A stretch of DNA of 64,000 bases from the NCBI RefSeq assembly GCF_000621125.1, contig NZ_KK211214.1, positions 391,461-455,460 on the forward strand, given 5' to 3'. Under the pieces are notes generated by a model. That model made no database searches and was not told the DNA's origin. It saw only the letters and a program-made list of their open reading frames with translations. Source of the DNA: Maribacter antarcticus DSM 21422. GTDB taxonomy: Bacteria; Bacteroidota; Bacteroidia; Flavobacteriales; Flavobacteriaceae. Positions 1 through 10,456 of this stretch are shown one piece after another. Both the position numbers and the translations under genes were made by a program. Position 1 is the stretch's first letter, and each line of letters starts with the position of its first letter.

Positions 1-1467
1 CACGTTTTTCGCTGTCCATCTTGGGTTGATAATATCGTTACCATTACGATAGTATACACTAGAACCATCAATAGGATTCTCGAAAGGTAGTCCCATAAGG
101 TCTACACTACGAGGCGTAAAGAATACATTTCCAAATACAGAAAGACCATCGGTACCATTACCTCTACTTGATGCTACTGGAGGACTCGTAAAGTCTGTTC
201 TGGCAAAGTTCATTGTTCCCCTAACTGTAAATTTGTTAGTTAATTTAGATACACCACCTACAGAAATTGTTGTTCTGTTAAGATCATTACCAGGAATAAA
301 ACTTTCTTCATTAAGATAACCAATATTTGCGTTGAAACTCGTGTTCCCATCTGCTGATCCACCAGAGATATTAACAGAAGTATTGGTTGCAGAACCTGGT
401 TTAAAGAACTCACCGAAAGAATCATAAGGCTTCCAGTCATATCTAGCTCCTTGTAATTCAGGAAACGCATTACGTGTAGACGCTACAGCTGTAGATGAAT
501 ATGGATGCTCCAATGTAGCATTTCCATCTATTAAAGGCTGTCTTCCGTAACCTGCTACGCCACCTTCACTAAAACTAGGACCCCAGTTACTGAAAAACCA
601 ACCAAAGTTTTGGTCAAAACCATTACCAAAAGAGTTTTGGTAATCTGGAGTAGAAGCGATTTCAATCGCATTGTACGATTGGCTAACACTAATTTCGGTC
701 TTTTTAGGACCTCCTGTATTGGCGGCACCTGCTTTGGTCGTTATTAAGATAACGCCGTTACGACCTTGACTACCGTAAAGTGTGGCTGCTGCCAATCCTT
801 TAAGTACTTCAACGTTTTCAATGTTGTTTGGATCTAAATCCAAAAACCTTGAAGAGCTAGGGTTTCCATCAATAAAATCTCCAGCGGCATTAGTATCATT
901 TGCAAACGGAATACCATCTACAATAAATAAGGCTTGGTTAGTACCACTAAAGGAACTAAGACCCCTTACCGTGATATTAGTTGCCGAACCAGAAGAACCA
1001 CCAGCAGATACCACTTGTACACCTGCAGCTTTACCAGATAAAACCCTAGCGACATCACCTTCTGTTCTGCCTTCAAGTTGATCCTTGCCTACAGATGTGG
1101 TGGCGTACCCTAGTGCCTTTTTCTCCCGTTTGATACCTTGAGCGGTAACAACAACCTCTTCCAAGGCTTGGGCATCTTCTTCCATTTGTACGTCAACAGT
1201 GTTACCTGCACCTACAGCTTGCCTAACATTCTTTTGTCCTATATAAGTAAAAAGAAGTGTTTGTCCCGTTTCTGCATTAATGGCATACATACCATCAAAA
1301 TCAGTTTGAGTTCCATTCGTTGTTCCTTCGACAACTATATTAACTCCGGGCAAGGGAAGCCCATCCTGATCAGTAACCATCCCGGTTACTGACTTGTCCT
1401 GTGCAAAGGAAATCTGCACAACTAACGCCAAAAACAGCGTTAACAATCCATTTAATTTTGTTCTCAT
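1..1467 (-). CDS. SusC/RagA-family TonB-linked outer membrane protein, N-terminal 489 residues
   Basis: The ATG is at 1467-1465 and the frame stays open through the left edge, so 489 codons are visible and the C-terminal barrel lies outside. The product starts with a signal peptide (about residues 1-23, ending FAQ), followed by a carboxypeptidase-D-like regulatory domain (VTGMVTDQDGLPLPGVNI, about 28-95), the linker LEEVVVTAQGIKREKKALGY typical of SusC proteins, and a plug domain with IFIVDGIPF-like and VLKGLAAATLYGSQGRNGVI motifs. Family knowledge: such outer membrane receptors import glycans or peptides with a SusD lipoprotein, whose gene normally lies directly downstream, here beyond the window. 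The substrate cannot be told. Confidence 0.93.
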   Translation of the reverse strand, partial: MRTKLNGLLTLFLALVVQISFAQDKSVTGMVTDQDGLPLPGVNIVVEGTTNGTQTDFDGMYAINAETGQTLLFTYIGQKNVRQAVGAGNTVDVQMEEDAQALEEVVVTAQGIKREKKALGYATTSVGKDQLEGRTEGDVARVLSGKAAGVQVVSAGGSSGSATNITVRGLSSFSGTNQALFIVDGIPFANDTNAAGDFIDGNPSSSRFLDLDPNNIENVEVLKGLAAATLYGSQGRNGVILITTKAGAANTGGPKKTEISVSQSYNAIEIASTPDYQNSFGNGFDQNFGWFFSNWGPSFSEGGVAGYGRQPLIDGNATLEHPYSSTAVASTRNAFPELQGARYDWKPYDSFGEFFKPGSATNTSVNISGGSADGNTSFNANIGYLNEESFIPGNDLNRTTISVGGVSKLTNKFTVRGTMNFARTDFTSPPVASSRGNGTDGLSVFGNVFFTPRSVDLMGLPFENPIDGSSVYYRNGNDIINPRWTAKNV

Positions 1468-1797
1468 TTTTAATGTTATTTGAATTAGCTATTCGCAAAA
1501 GTCACAATAATGTGTTAATAAACCAAACTAATTTTAATAAAACTTTAAGTTTAAGTTATATAATGTGAAGTTACAGATGAAACAAGGACTGTATTATAAG
1601 ATTAATAATGTAACATGTTGTTTTTTGTCAATTTCTAATAAATTGAAGATTTTATCATGTTAATTAAGGTGTTTTGAATAGTTTTAGTAAATTAAAACTA
1701 GCGGTTCACAAACATGCGATTTTTGGTGTTTCTTTAATTCCCTAGTCTTAGTGTTGCTGCGCGTTTGAAAAAAACTTTAAAAATAAACGAATCAGGG
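1468..1797. other. Intergenic region between divergent SusC-type gene and rpsL
   Basis: About 330 bases of A+T-rich sequence between two divergent transcription units. I see no open coding remnant, tRNA or strong terminator. The rpsL promoter lies at its right end. A weak candidate -7 element for the receptor gene (complement of 1497-1504, reading GACTTTTG) departs from the consensus and is not annotated. Confidence 0.5.
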
Positions 1798-1828
1798 TTT
1801 GAAGTATTGGTATTTATTATTACATTTG
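1798..1828 (+). promoter_or_regulatory. Bacteroidota-type promoter of the rpsL ribosomal block
   Basis: TTTG at 1798-1801 and TACATTTG at 1821-1828 are separated by exactly 19 bases. This matches the -33/-7 form known for the primary sigma factor of Bacteroidota (TTG-N19-TAnnTTTG). Transcription should start near 1833-1836, leaving a leader of about 35 bases before the rpsL ATG at 1871. Position and fit are direct observations; activity is inferred. Confidence 0.72.
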
Positions 1829-1870
1829 CCGACCCTTAAACGAGGGGTAAATTTTACATATTTATAGAGT

Positions 1871-2245
1871 ATGCCAACAATATCACAATTAGTACGAACA
1901 GGAAGAGCCACAATTACTAAGAAGAGTAAATCGGCTGCTTTGGATTCGTGTCCTCAAAGAAGAGGGGTTTGTACCCGGGTTTACACAACCACGCCAAAGA
2001 AACCAAATTCTGCAATGCGTAAAGTTGCAAGAGTAAGGTTAACTAACGGTAAGGAAGTAAACGCCTACATCCCAGGAGAAGGACACAACCTACAAGAGCA
2101 CTCGATAGTATTAGTAAGGGGCGGAAGAGTCAAAGATTTGCCAGGAGTTAGATATCATATCGTTCGTGGAGCATTGGACACAGCAGGTGTGGCCGGTAGA
2201 ACACAACGCCGATCTAAATACGGAGCAAAAAGACCTAAGAAGTAA
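1871..2245 (+). CDS. rpsL: 30S ribosomal protein S12
   Basis: This 124-residue protein is a full-length S12 of the ribosomal decoding centre. It shows the family core [18 protein letters not shown] and [16 protein letters not shown]; the lysines of these loops, whose substitution gives streptomycin resistance in other bacteria, are the ordinary wild-type residues. It is the first gene of the long ribosomal block and lies about 40 bases downstream of a consensus promoter. The gene order rpsL-rpsG-fusA is the usual str operon. Confidence 0.98.
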   Translation: MPTISQLVRTGRATITKKSKSAALDSCPQRRGVCTRVYTTTPKKPNSAMRKVARVRLTNGKEVNAYIPGEGHNLQEHSIVLVRGGRVKDLPGVRYHIVRGALDTAGVAGRTQRRSKYGAKRPKK

Positions 2246-2267
2246 TAACACTTTTTAAAAAGAAAAG

Positions 2268-2744
2268 ATGAGAAAAAGACAGGCAAAAAAACGACCACTT
2301 TTACCAGATCCTAGATTTAACGACCAGTTAGTAACTAGGTTTGTTAATATGATGATGTGGGATGGAAAGAAATCTGTAGCGTTTAGTGTATTTTATGATG
2401 CTATTGATATTGTCGATACCAAAAAAACAGACGAAGAAAAAACTGCTCTAGAGCTTTGGAAAGATGCATTAAGTAATGTAATGCCCCACGTTGAAGTAAG
2501 AAGTAGAAGAGTTGGTGGTGCAACATTTCAGATACCCATGCAGATAAGACCAGATAGAAAAATTTCTACGGCAATGAAATGGCTTATCAGCTACGCGAGA
2601 AAGCGTAATGAAAAGGGGATGGCACAAAAATTGGCAGGTGAGATTTTAGCAGCGTCCAAGGAAGAAGGTGCTGCTGTTAAGAAAAGAACAGATACGCACA
2701 AGATGGCTGAGGCTAACAAGGCATTTTCTCACTTTAGATTTTAA
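2268..2744 (+). CDS. rpsG: 30S ribosomal protein S7
   Basis: This 158-residue protein begins [17 protein letters not shown], the normal S7 start, and contains the conserved [16 protein letters not shown] segment and a C-terminal [20 protein letters not shown] helix. S7 nucleates assembly of the 30S head on 16S rRNA and contacts the exit-site tRNA. It sits between rpsL (22-base gap) and fusA (6-base gap), so it is very probably cotranscribed. Length and motifs are complete. Confidence 0.98.
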   Translation: MRKRQAKKRPLLPDPRFNDQLVTRFVNMMMWDGKKSVAFSVFYDAIDIVDTKKTDEEKTALELWKDALSNVMPHVEVRSRRVGGATFQIPMQIRPDRKISTAMKWLISYARKRNEKGMAQKLAGEILAASKEEGAAVKKRTDTHKMAEANKAFSHFRF

Positions 2745-2750
2745 TAGGAG

Positions 2751-4883
2751 ATGGCAAGAAATTTAAAGCTTACTAGAAATATTGGGATTGCTGCGCATAT
2801 TGATGCTGGTAAAACAACCACTACAGAAAGAATTTTATTTTATACAGGTGTTTCACATAAAATTGGGGAGGTCCACGATGGTGCTTCTACAATGGATTGG
2901 ATGGAGCAAGAAGCTGAACGCGGTATTACTATTACTTCTGCGGCTACTACATGTGATTGGACATTTCCAAAAGAAAATGGGGAGCCTACCGCTGAGGCAC
3001 AGGATTATCATTTTAATATTATAGATACTCCAGGCCACGTAGATTTCACTGTAGAGGTGAATCGTTCTTTACGCGTCCTTGATGGTTTGGTCTTTCTGTT
3101 TAGTGCGGTAGATGGTGTTGAGCCACAGTCCGAGACAAATTGGAGGTTAGCAGATAATTATAAAGTTCCTAGAATAGGTTTCGTTAATAAAATGGACCGT
3201 CAAGGATCAGATTTCTTGGGTGTTTGCGCTCAGGTTAAAGATATGTTGAAGTCCAACGCTGTGCCAATTGTTTTGAATATTGGAGATGAGGACGATTTTA
3301 AGGGTATTGTAGATTTAGTTAAGAATAGGGCTATTGTATGGCATGATGATAATTATGGTTCTACTTTTGACGTTGTAGCTATCCCTGAAGAGATGAAAGC
3401 GGAAGTGCGCAAGTACCGAGCCATGTTGATAGAGGAGGTTGCTAGTTATGACGAGGATTTGTTAGAGAAGTTCATGCAAGATGAGGATTCTATTACAGAA
3501 GAGGAAGTGCATGCTGCGTTGAGAGCTGCTGTTATGGATATGGCGATTATACCTATGGTATGTGGTTCTTCGTTTAAAAATAAAGGCGTGCAGTTTCTAT
3601 TAGATGCCGTATGTCGTTATTTACCCTCTCCTTTAGATAGGGATAATATAATAGGTATAAACCCTGATACCGGTGAGGAAGAATTGCGTAAGCCAAATGT
3701 AAAAGAGCCTTTCGCAGCTTTGGCTTTTAAGATTGCTACAGACCCGTTTGTTGGTCGTTTAGCATTTTTCCGTGCATATTCTGGACGTTTGGATGCTGGT
3801 TCCTATATATTAAATAATCGTTCCGGTAAAAAAGAACGGATTTCACGTATCTATCAGATGCACTCAAATAAGCAAAATTCAATTGACTTTATTGAGGCAG
3901 GAGATATTGGAGCGGCTGTAGGGTTTAAGGATATTAAGACGGGAGATACCATGTCAGCTGAGAAACACCCTATTGTTTTAGAAAGTATGGATTTCCCTGA
4001 TCCAGTAATTGGTATTGCTGTGGAACCTAAGACAAAGGTAGATGTTGATAAATTGGGTATGGCGTTAGCTAAATTAGCTGAAGAAGATCCAACGTTTCAA
4101 GTAAAAACCGATGAGGCCTCCGGTCAGACTATTATTTCCGGTATGGGCGAGCTACATTTAGAAATTATAGTGGACCGTTTAAGAAGAGAATTTAAGGTGG
4201 AGGTAAACCAAGGGGAGCCACAGGTTGAATATAAAGAGGCGTTAACTAAATCAACTGCTCACCGTGAAACATATAAGAAACAGTCTGGTGGTCGTGGTAA
4301 ATTTGGGGATATTGTTTTTGAAATGAGTCCAGCAGATGTCGATTTTGAAGGCGAAGGCTTACAATTTGTAGATCAAATTAAAGGAGGACGTATACCTAAG
4401 GAATTTATACCATCAATTGAGAAGGGATTTGCTTCAGCGATGATGAATGGTCCTTTGGCAGGTTTTGAAATGGACACTATGAAGGTGGTATTGAAGGATG
4501 GTTCTTTTCATGCCGTGGATTCTGATGCATTGTCATTTGAATTGGCTGCTAAAATGGGTTACAAAGCTGCTGGTAAAGCTGCTGGTGCCGTAATTATGGA
4601 GCCAATAATGAAAATAGAAGTGATTACACCTGAGTTGAATATGGGTGATATTGTGGGTGATTTAAACCGTAGAAGGGGAACAATTACTGATATGAGTGAT
4701 CGAGCCGGCGCTAAAGTGGTAAAGGGAACTGTTCCATTATCTGAAATGTTTGGATATGTTACTTCGCTTAGAACTTTGTCATCAGGTAGAGCGACATCAA
4801 CAATGGAGTTTTTACATTATGCCCAAACACCTTCAAATATATCTGAAGAGGTTATTAAAAAGGCGAAAGGTATAACAGCATAA
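2751..4883 (+). CDS. fusA: Translation elongation factor G
   Basis: This 710-residue GTPase drives translocation and, with ribosome recycling factor, ribosome recycling. The G-domain motifs are complete: [19 protein letters not shown] (G1), switch-I region with [23 protein letters not shown] (G3) and NKMDR (G4). Domains II-V follow, with [16 protein letters not shown] in domain III and the [21 protein letters not shown] tail typical of bacterial EF-G. It lies 6 bases after rpsG and 9 bases before rpsJ, as in the str operon. Nothing unusual was seen in it. Confidence 0.98.
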   Translation: MARNLKLTRNIGIAAHIDAGKTTTTERILFYTGVSHKIGEVHDGASTMDWMEQEAERGITITSAATTCDWTFPKENGEPTAEAQDYHFNIIDTPGHVDFTVEVNRSLRVLDGLVFLFSAVDGVEPQSETNWRLADNYKVPRIGFVNKMDRQGSDFLGVCAQVKDMLKSNAVPIVLNIGDEDDFKGIVDLVKNRAIVWHDDNYGSTFDVVAIPEEMKAEVRKYRAMLIEEVASYDEDLLEKFMQDEDSITEEEVHAALRAAVMDMAIIPMVCGSSFKNKGVQFLLDAVCRYLPSPLDRDNIIGINPDTGEEELRKPNVKEPFAALAFKIATDPFVGRLAFFRAYSGRLDAGSYILNNRSGKKERISRIYQMHSNKQNSIDFIEAGDIGAAVGFKDIKTGDTMSAEKHPIVLESMDFPDPVIGIAVEPKTKVDVDKLGMALAKLAEEDPTFQVKTDEASGQTIISGMGELHLEIIVDRLRREFKVEVNQGEPQVEYKEALTKSTAHRETYKKQSGGRGKFGDIVFEMSPADVDFEGEGLQFVDQIKGGRIPKEFIPSIEKGFASAMMNGPLAGFEMDTMKVVLKDGSFHAVDSDALSFELAAKMGYKAAGKAAGAVIMEPIMKIEVITPELNMGDIVGDLNRRRGTITDMSDRAGAKVVKGTVPLSEMFGYVTSLRTLSSGRATSTMEFLHYAQTPSNISEEVIKKAKGITA

Positions 4884-4892
4884 ATTAAAGTA

Positions 4893-5198
4893 ATGAGTCA
4901 GAAAATCAGAATAAAATTAAAATCTTACGATTATAACTTGGTGGATAAATCTGCTGAAAAAATTGTAAAGACGGTAAAAACGACTGGAGCCGTTGTAACG
5001 GGTCCTATACCATTGCCTACGCACAAGAAGATATTTACGGTATTGCGTTCACCGCACGTAAACAAAAAGTCTCGGGAGCAGTTTCAGTTGAGTTCATATA
5101 AGAGATTATTGGATATTTACAGTTCATCTTCAAAAACTATTGACGCTCTTATGAAATTAGAGTTGCCTAGTGGTGTTGAAGTCGAGATAAAGGTTTAA
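4893..5198 (+). CDS. rpsJ: 30S ribosomal protein S10
   Basis: This 101-residue S10 carries the family core [43 protein letters not shown] and the C-terminal [11 protein letters not shown]. Besides its place in the 30S head, S10 (NusE) takes part in transcription antitermination. It directly follows fusA and is separated from rplC by 145 bases that hold a terminator-like hairpin, so it may end the str transcription unit instead of opening the S10 unit. Confidence 0.97.
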   Translation: MSQKIRIKLKSYDYNLVDKSAEKIVKTVKTTGAVVTGPIPLPTHKKIFTVLRSPHVNKKSREQFQLSSYKRLLDIYSSSSKTIDALMKLELPSGVEVEIKV

Positions 5199-5275
5199 GT
5201 TTGCAATCCTTTTATAATAGAAGAGGTAATACATGTCCCGAGCCGCGTGCGAGGGAAAAACGGATAAAAATAATT

Positions 5276-5304
5276 TAGGGTTAAATTATTTTGACCCTAT
5301 TTTT
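5276..5304 (+). terminator. Hairpin plus T-run between rpsJ and rplC (terminator or attenuator)
   Basis: TAGGGTTAAA (5276-5285) pairs with TTTGACCCTA (5290-5299) around the tetraloop TTAT, giving a 10-bp stem with one G-U pair, followed by TTTTT (5300-5304). The shape is that of an intrinsic terminator, yet the downstream rplC starts only 40 bases later and no consensus promoter was found after it. It could therefore be a partial terminator or a regulated attenuator of the S10 ribosomal unit. A second short inverted repeat, TCCC (5236-5239) with GGGA (5253-5256), lies upstream. Confidence 0.6.
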
Positions 5305-5343
5305 ATGGATTAAGTTTAAATAGTAATAATTAATATAAATAAT

Positions 5344-5961
5344 ATGTCTGGGTTAATAGGAAAAAAAGTAGGCATGACCAGTATTTTTGACGAGAATGGG
5401 AAGAATATTCCATGCACCGTTATTCAAGCTGGACCATGTGTGGTTACCCAAGTCAGAACCGAAGAGGTTGATGGGTACAATGCCCTTCAATTGGGTTTCG
5501 ATGACAAGGCAGAAAAGCGTGCTAATAAGGCTGAAATCGGTCACTTTAAAAAAGCAGGTGCTTCTCCCAAGAAAAAAGTCGTTGAATTTCAAGGTTTTGA
5601 TGGTGATTACAAATTAGGAGACACCGTTGGTGTTGATGTTTTTGTAGAAGGAGAATTTGTTGATGTCGTAGGTACGTCAAAAGGAAAAGGCTTCCAGGGG
5701 GTCGTAAAACGCCATGGTTTTGCTGGTGTAGGGCAGGCAACTCACGGCCAGCATAATAGGTTAAGAGCTCCAGGTTCTATTGGTGCTGCATCCTATCCTG
5801 CAAGAGTTTTCAAGGGTATGAAAATGGCCGGTAGAATGGGAACCGATAGGGTAACAGTTCAAAACCTGAAGGTCTTGAAAGTAGTTCCGGAAAAGAATCT
5901 TGTTGTTGTTAAAGGTTGTGTTCCTGGTCATAAAAACGCTTATGTAACTATTGAGAAGTAA
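5344..5961 (+). CDS. rplC: 50S ribosomal protein L3
   Basis: A 205-residue L3 beginning [19 protein letters not shown], with the conserved [13 protein letters not shown] and [14 protein letters not shown] extension that reaches the peptidyl transferase centre, followed by [21 protein letters not shown]3 is one of the first proteins in 50S assembly. Its stop codon overlaps the rplD start by one base (TAATG), a sign of translational coupling. A 145-base leader with a hairpin precedes it. Confidence 0.97.
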   Translation: MSGLIGKKVGMTSIFDENGKNIPCTVIQAGPCVVTQVRTEEVDGYNALQLGFDDKAEKRANKAEIGHFKKAGASPKKKVVEFQGFDGDYKLGDTVGVDVFVEGEFVDVVGTSKGKGFQGVVKRHGFAGVGQATHGQHNRLRAPGSIGAASYPARVFKGMKMAGRMGTDRVTVQNLKVLKVVPEKNLVVVKGCVPGHKNAYVTIEK

Positions 5962-6590
5962 TGAAAGTAGCAGTTTTAGATATTAAAGGAAAAGACACGG
6001 GGAGAAAGGCAGACCTTTCTGATCAGGTGTTCGGTATAGAGCCTAATAACCATGCGGTTTATTTAGACGTAAAGCAGTATTTAGCACATCAAAGGCAAGG
6101 TACTCACAAATCTAAGGAACGTGCTGAAATAGCGGGTAGTACCAGAAAGATTAAAAAACAAAAAGGTACTGGTACTGCGAGAGCAGGTAGTATTAAGTCT
6201 CCAATATTTAGAGGAGGTGGACGTATTTTTGGACCAAGACCCAAAGATTATACGCAAAAATTGAATAAAAATTTAAAGCGTTTAGCTAGAAAGTCTGCCT
6301 TGACCCTGAAGTCACAGGAGAAGGCAATTTTAGTAGTTGAAGACTTTGATTTTGATGCACCAAAAACAAAAGATTTTGTACAGGTTTTAAAGTCCTTAGG
6401 CTTAGAACACAAAAAGTCTTTATTTGTGTTGGGCGATTCAAATAAAGGTGTATATTTGTCATCTCGTAATTTCACCCACTCACACGTTATAACTAGCTCA
6501 GAATTAAGCACTTATAAGATATTAAATGCGAATAGTATTGTGCTGTTAGAGGGTGCTCTAGAGGGAATAGAATTGAATTTAAATAAATAA
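5961..6590 (+). CDS. rplD: 50S ribosomal protein L4
   Basis: A 209-residue L4. The exit-tunnel loop is visible as [13 protein letters not shown] and [15 protein letters not shown], and the C-terminal globular part carries [16 protein letters not shown]. In Escherichia coli L4 also represses its own S10 operon; whether this holds here cannot be told, but a leader hairpin precedes rplC. Start overlaps the rplC stop by one base. Length is normal for the family. Confidence 0.96.
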   Translation: MKVAVLDIKGKDTGRKADLSDQVFGIEPNNHAVYLDVKQYLAHQRQGTHKSKERAEIAGSTRKIKKQKGTGTARAGSIKSPIFRGGGRIFGPRPKDYTQKLNKNLKRLARKSALTLKSQEKAILVVEDFDFDAPKTKDFVQVLKSLGLEHKKSLFVLGDSNKGVYLSSRNFTHSHVITSSELSTYKILNANSIVLLEGALEGIELNLNK

Positions 6591-6598
6591 GTAAAGCC

Positions 6599-6889
6599 AT
6601 GAGTGTTTTAATCAAGCCTATTATAACGGAGAAAATGACTGCCGACAGCGAATTAAATAATCGTTATGGTTTCATTGTTGATCCTAGGGCCAACAAAATT
6701 CAGATTAAAGATGCTGTTGAAGCAACTTATGGTGTATCGGTTAAGAAGGTGCGTACAATGAACTACGGACCATCACGGAAATCCAGATATACAAAAACTG
6801 GTGTTCAACACGGAAAGACAAATGCGATTAAAAAGGCTGTTGTTGATGTTGTTGAAGGTGATATAATCGATTTTTACAGTAATCTATAA
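6599..6889 (+). CDS. rplW: 50S ribosomal protein L23
   Basis: A 96-residue L23 starting MSVLIKPIITEKMT, with VEATYGVSVKKVRTMNYGPSRKSR in the middle. L23 sits at the polypeptide exit site and docks trigger factor and SRP; ffh is also encoded in this window (43825). It lies 8 bases after rplD and 9 bases before rplB inside the S10 block. Confidence 0.96.
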   Translation: MSVLIKPIITEKMTADSELNNRYGFIVDPRANKIQIKDAVEATYGVSVKKVRTMNYGPSRKSRYTKTGVQHGKTNAIKKAVVDVVEGDIIDFYSNL

Positions 6890-6898
6890 AGACAAGAA

Positions 6899-7723
6899 AT
6901 GTCAGTTAGAAAATTAAAACCAGTCACTCCTGGACAGCGTTTTAGAGTAGTAAATGGATTTGACGCCATTACTACTGATAAGCCGGAGAAGAGCTTGCTC
7001 GCTCCGTTAAAAAAGTCCGGAGGAAGAAACAGTCAAGGAAAAATGACCATACGCCAAAAAGGTGGTGGGCATAAAAGAAGATATCGGGTAATCGATTTCA
7101 AAAGGGATAAGCGTGACGTTGCGTCAACAGTTGATTCCATCGAATACGATCCTAATAGAACAGCGTTCGTTGCTTTATTGTCCTATGTTGATGGGGAGAA
7201 ACGATACGTCATAGCACAAAATGGTCTTCAGGTAGGGCAACAGTTGTTGTCCGGTGTGAATGCGTCTCCAGAAATTGGTAACGCGATGCCTTTAACTGAA
7301 ATACCATTAGGTACTATTATATCTTGTATCGAGTTAAGGCCTGGACAGGGTGCGGTTATGGCACGTAGTGCTGGTACATTTGCTCAGTTAATGGCAAAGG
7401 ATGGTAAGTTTTGTACCGTGAAAATGCCCTCTGGGGAAACAAGATTGATTCTTTCTGCATGTATGGCAACAATAGGGGCTATATCCAATTCAGATCATCA
7501 ATTGCTGGTATCCGGTAAGGCTGGTAGAAGTAGGTGGTTGGGCAGGAGGCCTAGAACAAGGCCAGTTGCAATGAATCCTGTCGATCACCCAATGGGTGGT
7601 GGTGAAGGAAGAGCATCGGGTGGTCATCCGAGATCAAGGAATGGTATTCCTGCTAAAGGATTTAGAACTCGTTCTAAGACTAAGAGCACAAATAAGTATA
7701 TAATAGAACGTAGAAAGAAATAA
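6899..7723 (+). CDS. rplB: 50S ribosomal protein L2
   Basis: A 274-residue L2 with the early [20 protein letters not shown] basic stretch, the central RNA-binding domain and the C-terminal [20 protein letters not shown] loop; the histidine in this loop is the residue important for peptidyl transferase activity in the family. Ends with the usual lysine- and arginine-rich tail. Gap to rplW is 9 bases and to rpsS 12 bases. Confidence 0.98.
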   Translation: MSVRKLKPVTPGQRFRVVNGFDAITTDKPEKSLLAPLKKSGGRNSQGKMTIRQKGGGHKRRYRVIDFKRDKRDVASTVDSIEYDPNRTAFVALLSYVDGEKRYVIAQNGLQVGQQLLSGVNASPEIGNAMPLTEIPLGTIISCIELRPGQGAVMARSAGTFAQLMAKDGKFCTVKMPSGETRLILSACMATIGAISNSDHQLLVSGKAGRSRWLGRRPRTRPVAMNPVDHPMGGGEGRASGGHPRSRNGIPAKGFRTRSKTKSTNKYIIERRKK

Positions 7724-7735
7724 AACTAGAAAGAA

Positions 7736-8014
7736 ATGGCACGTTCACTAAAAAAAGGACCTTACGTTCATTATAGTTTGGAGAAAAAAATCCAACAGAG
7801 CGCATCTTCAGGTAAGAAGTCGGTTATAAAGACATGGTCAAGAGCTTCAATGATAACTCCTGATTTTGTCGGAATGACGATAGCGGTTCACAATGGAAGA
7901 CAATTTGTTCCAGTTTTTGTAACTGAGAATATGGTTGGGCACAAACTGGGAGAATTTTCACCTACTAGATCTTTTAGAGGTCATGCGGGTGCAAAAAATA
8001 AAGGTAAAAAGTAA
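7736..8014 (+). CDS. rpsS: 30S ribosomal protein S19
   Basis: A 92-residue S19 beginning [18 protein letters not shown], with [20 protein letters not shown] and the C-terminal [17 protein letters not shown]. It forms a complex with S13 in the 30S head, near the A-site tRNA; S13 is encoded later in this block. It is separated by only 3 bases from rplV. Confidence 0.98.
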   Translation: MARSLKKGPYVHYSLEKKIQQSASSGKKSVIKTWSRASMITPDFVGMTIAVHNGRQFVPVFVTENMVGHKLGEFSPTRSFRGHAGAKNKGKK

Positions 8015-8017
8015 GCT

Positions 8018-8425
8018 ATGGGAGTTCGTAAAAAACAAATGGCCGAAAGAATAAAGGCAGAAAAGAAAAAAGTTGCTTTTGCAAAGTTGAACAATTGTCC
8101 AACTTCCCCTAGAAAGATGAGACTTGTTGCGGATTTAATTCGTGGTGAGAAAGTAGAAAAGGCTTTGGCTATTCTGCGTTTCAATAGTAAGGAAGCTTCA
8201 CGAAAGCTTGAAAAACTATTATTATCTGCACTAGCTAACTGGCAAGCAAAAAATGAGGATTCCAATGTGGAGGATGCTGAGTTGGTTGTTTCAGAGATTA
8301 GGGTAGACGGCGGTACTATGTTAAAGAGACTTAGACCGGCACCTCAAGGAAGAGCACATAGAATTAGAAAACGGTCCAACCATGTCACTTTAGTGTTGGG
8401 GTCTAACAATAATATAGCAAGCTAG
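8018..8425 (+). CDS. rplV: 50S ribosomal protein L22
   Basis: A 135-residue L22. The family core is [19 protein letters not shown], and the beta-hairpin lining the exit tunnel appears as [25 protein letters not shown]. The first ATG, 3 bases after rpsS, is used here; a second in-frame ATG at codon 8 ([10 protein letters not shown]) is a possible alternative, since the first seven residues are not part of the conserved fold. One base separates it from rpsC. Confidence 0.96.
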   Translation: MGVRKKQMAERIKAEKKKVAFAKLNNCPTSPRKMRLVADLIRGEKVEKALAILRFNSKEASRKLEKLLLSALANWQAKNEDSNVEDAELVVSEIRVDGGTMLKRLRPAPQGRAHRIRKRSNHVTLVLGSNNNIAS

Positions 8426-8426
8426 A

Positions 8427-9146
8427 ATGGGACAGAAAACAAATCCAATAGGAAATCGTCTTGGAATCATCAGAGGTTGGGAATCTAACTGGTACGGTGG
8501 AAACGATTACGGTGATAAGCTTGCCGAAGATAGTAAGATTAGAAAATATATTCATGCTAGACTATCTAAGGCTAGTGTGTCTAGGGTAATTATAGAGCGT
8601 ACTTTAAAGTTGATAACCGTAACGGTTACTACGGCAAGACCAGGTATCATTATTGGTAAAGGAGGTCAAGAGGTGGATAAACTTAAGGAGGAACTTAAGA
8701 AGATTACCAATAAAGAGGTGCAGATTAATATATATGAGATCAAACGCCCTGAGGTAGATGCGAATTTAGTAGCAGCGAGCATAGCGCGTCAAATCGAAAG
8801 TAGAATTTCTTTTAGAAGAGCTATAAAAATGTCTATAACTGCTGCCATGAGAATGAATGCTGAAGGTATTAAAGTGCAAATATCTGGGAGATTGAATGGT
8901 GCTGAAATGGCGCGTTCAGAGACTTATAAAGATGGTCGCATTCCTTTATCTACTTTTAGGGCAGATATCGATTATGCATTGCATGAAGCTCAGACAACCT
9001 ACGGTAAGTTAGGTATTAAGGTCTGGATTATGAAGGGTGAGGTCTATGGTAAAAGAGAGTTGTCTCCGTTAGTAGGTATGCAAAAAGGGCAATCTAAGGG
9101 GCCAAGTAATCAGGATGGTGGAAGAAAGCCACGTCGTAGAAAGTAA
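8427..9146 (+). CDS. rpsC: 30S ribosomal protein S3
   Basis: A 239-residue S3 starting [18 protein letters not shown]. The KH domain motif [17 protein letters not shown] is clear, followed by the C-terminal domain with [12 protein letters not shown] and [18 protein letters not shown]3 lies at the mRNA entry channel. A short lysine/arginine tail (GGRKPRRRK) ends the protein. It is in the normal S10-operon position between rplV and rplP. Confidence 0.98.
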   Translation: MGQKTNPIGNRLGIIRGWESNWYGGNDYGDKLAEDSKIRKYIHARLSKASVSRVIIERTLKLITVTVTTARPGIIIGKGGQEVDKLKEELKKITNKEVQINIYEIKRPEVDANLVAASIARQIESRISFRRAIKMSITAAMRMNAEGIKVQISGRLNGAEMARSETYKDGRIPLSTFRADIDYALHEAQTTYGKLGIKVWIMKGEVYGKRELSPLVGMQKGQSKGPSNQDGGRKPRRRK

Positions 9147-9164
9147 TTTTAAAGAAGTAAAGAG

Positions 9165-9593
9165 ATGTTACAACCTAAAAGAACGAAGTTTCGTAAAATG
9201 CAGAAGGGCCGTATGAAGGGTAATACCGGAAGAGGTCATCAGCTATCAAATGGTATGTTCGGTATAAAGTCTGTTGGTGATGCTGCGTTTTTAACCTCAC
9301 GACAAATTGAAGCCGCTCGTATTGCAGCGACTAGATATATGAAGAGAGAGGGTCAGTTATGGATAAAGATTTTTCCAGACAAGCCTATTACCAAAAAGCC
9401 TTTAGAAGTACGTATGGGTAAAGGTAAGGGTGCTCCTGAGTATTTTGTTGCCGTAGTAAAACCAGGAAGAGTAATGTTTGAAATCGGTGGTGTATCTATG
9501 GATATAGCAAAAGAGGCACTTAGATTGGCGGCACAGAAGCTTCCCGTAAAGACAAAGTTTATTGTTGCAAGGGATTATTCACTTGATAATTAA
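9165..9593 (+). CDS. rplP: 50S ribosomal protein L16
   Basis: A 142-residue L16 beginning [20 protein letters not shown], with [33 protein letters not shown]16 contacts the elbow of A-site tRNA. Length fits the family. It is preceded by an A+G-rich stretch (aaagaagtaaagag) that could serve as a ribosome binding site, although such sites are weakly used in Bacteroidota. Confidence 0.97.
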   Translation: MLQPKRTKFRKMQKGRMKGNTGRGHQLSNGMFGIKSVGDAAFLTSRQIEAARIAATRYMKREGQLWIKIFPDKPITKKPLEVRMGKGKGAPEYFVAVVKPGRVMFEIGGVSMDIAKEALRLAAQKLPVKTKFIVARDYSLDN

Positions 9594-9605
9594 GCGTAAG
9601 GAGTT

Positions 9606-9797
9606 ATGAAAAAACAAGAAGTAAAAGAATTGTCTGTTGAAGGACTTACGGAGAAACTCATCGAGTATAAGAAACAACATGCGGATTTAAAAATGGCACA
9701 TTTTGTAACGCCTTTGGAGAATCCACTTCAGATTAGGAAAGTTAGGAGAACTGTCGCTAGATTAGCCACAGAATTAACAAATAGGGAAAACCAATAA
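9606..9797 (+). CDS. rpmC: 50S ribosomal protein L29
   Basis: A 63-residue two-helix L29 with the family pattern [25 protein letters not shown] and [18 protein letters not shown]. It lies near the exit tunnel beside L23. A taaggag sequence ends five bases before the ATG, one of the better Shine-Dalgarno-like matches in the block. Confidence 0.96.
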   Translation: MKKQEVKELSVEGLTEKLIEYKKQHADLKMAHFVTPLENPLQIRKVRRTVARLATELTNRENQ

Positions 9798-9810
9798 CTG
9801 GTTCTGCTTT

Positions 9811-10071
9811 ATGGAAGAAAAGAGAAATTTAAGAAAGGAAAGAGTTGGGGTTGTAACTAGTAACAAAATGGAGAAATCTATTGTTGTTGCCGAGGTAAAG
9901 CGTGTAAAGCACCCTATGTACGGTAAATTCGTTTTAAAAACGAAGAAATACGTCGCGCATGACGAGAAGAACGACTGCAGAGAAGGTGATACGGTAAAAA
10001 TCATGGAGACACGTCCCATGAGTAAAACCAAATGTTGGAGGTTAGTAGAAATCTTAGAAAGAGCCAAATAA
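9811..10071 (+). CDS. rpsQ: 30S ribosomal protein S17
   Basis: An 86-residue S17 with the OB-fold signature [21 protein letters not shown] and [19 protein letters not shown], then the [19 protein letters not shown] segment. It is a primary 16S rRNA binding protein in the 30S body. It lies between rpmC and rplN, with a 3-base gap to rplN. Confidence 0.97.
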   Translation: MEEKRNLRKERVGVVTSNKMEKSIVVAEVKRVKHPMYGKFVLKTKKYVAHDEKNDCREGDTVKIMETRPMSKTKCWRLVEILERAK

Positions 10072-10074
10072 GTT

Positions 10075-10443
10075 ATGTTACAGCAAGAATCTAGATTAAA
10101 GGTGGCGGATAATACAGGAGCGAAAGAGGTTTTAACCATTCGCGTCCTAGGTGGTACCAAAAGAAGGTATGCTTCGATTGGTGATAAGATTGTAGTAACT
10201 GTTAAGGAAGCTACGCCGAATGGAGGTATTAAAAAGGGTGCGGTTTCTACCGCAGTTGTAGTACGCACCAAGAAGGAAGTAAGAAGACCAGACGGATCGT
10301 ATATAAGGTTTGATGATAATGCGTGTGTGCTATTGAATCCTACTGGTGAAATGCGAGGCACTAGGGTCTTTGGTCCTGTCGCAAGAGAGCTTAGGGATAA
10401 GCAGTTTATGAAAATTGTATCATTAGCCCCAGAGGTTTTATAA
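10075..10443 (+). CDS. rplN: 50S ribosomal protein L14
   Basis: A 122-residue L14, the exact usual length, starting [20 protein letters not shown] with [30 protein letters not shown] and the terminal [20 protein letters not shown]14 forms part of the intersubunit bridge and the docking site of RsfS. It follows rpsQ after 3 bases. Confidence 0.98.
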   Translation: MLQQESRLKVADNTGAKEVLTIRVLGGTKRRYASIGDKIVVTVKEATPNGGIKKGAVSTAVVVRTKKEVRRPDGSYIRFDDNACVLLNPTGEMRGTRVFGPVARELRDKQFMKIVSLAPEVL

Positions 10444-10456
10444 TTGATTTCAGAAG

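Noticed and set aside
1497..1527. Promoter for the SusC-type gene on the minus strand
   Set aside because: The candidate -7 reads GACTTTTG and lacks the leading TA; spacing to TTTG is acceptable but the match is too weak to annotate.
9774..10361. A 195-residue open frame on the minus strand opposite rpsQ and rplN
   Set aside because: It lies entirely antisense to two well-defined ribosomal protein genes, and its translation has no recognisable motif; it is a by-product of their codon use.
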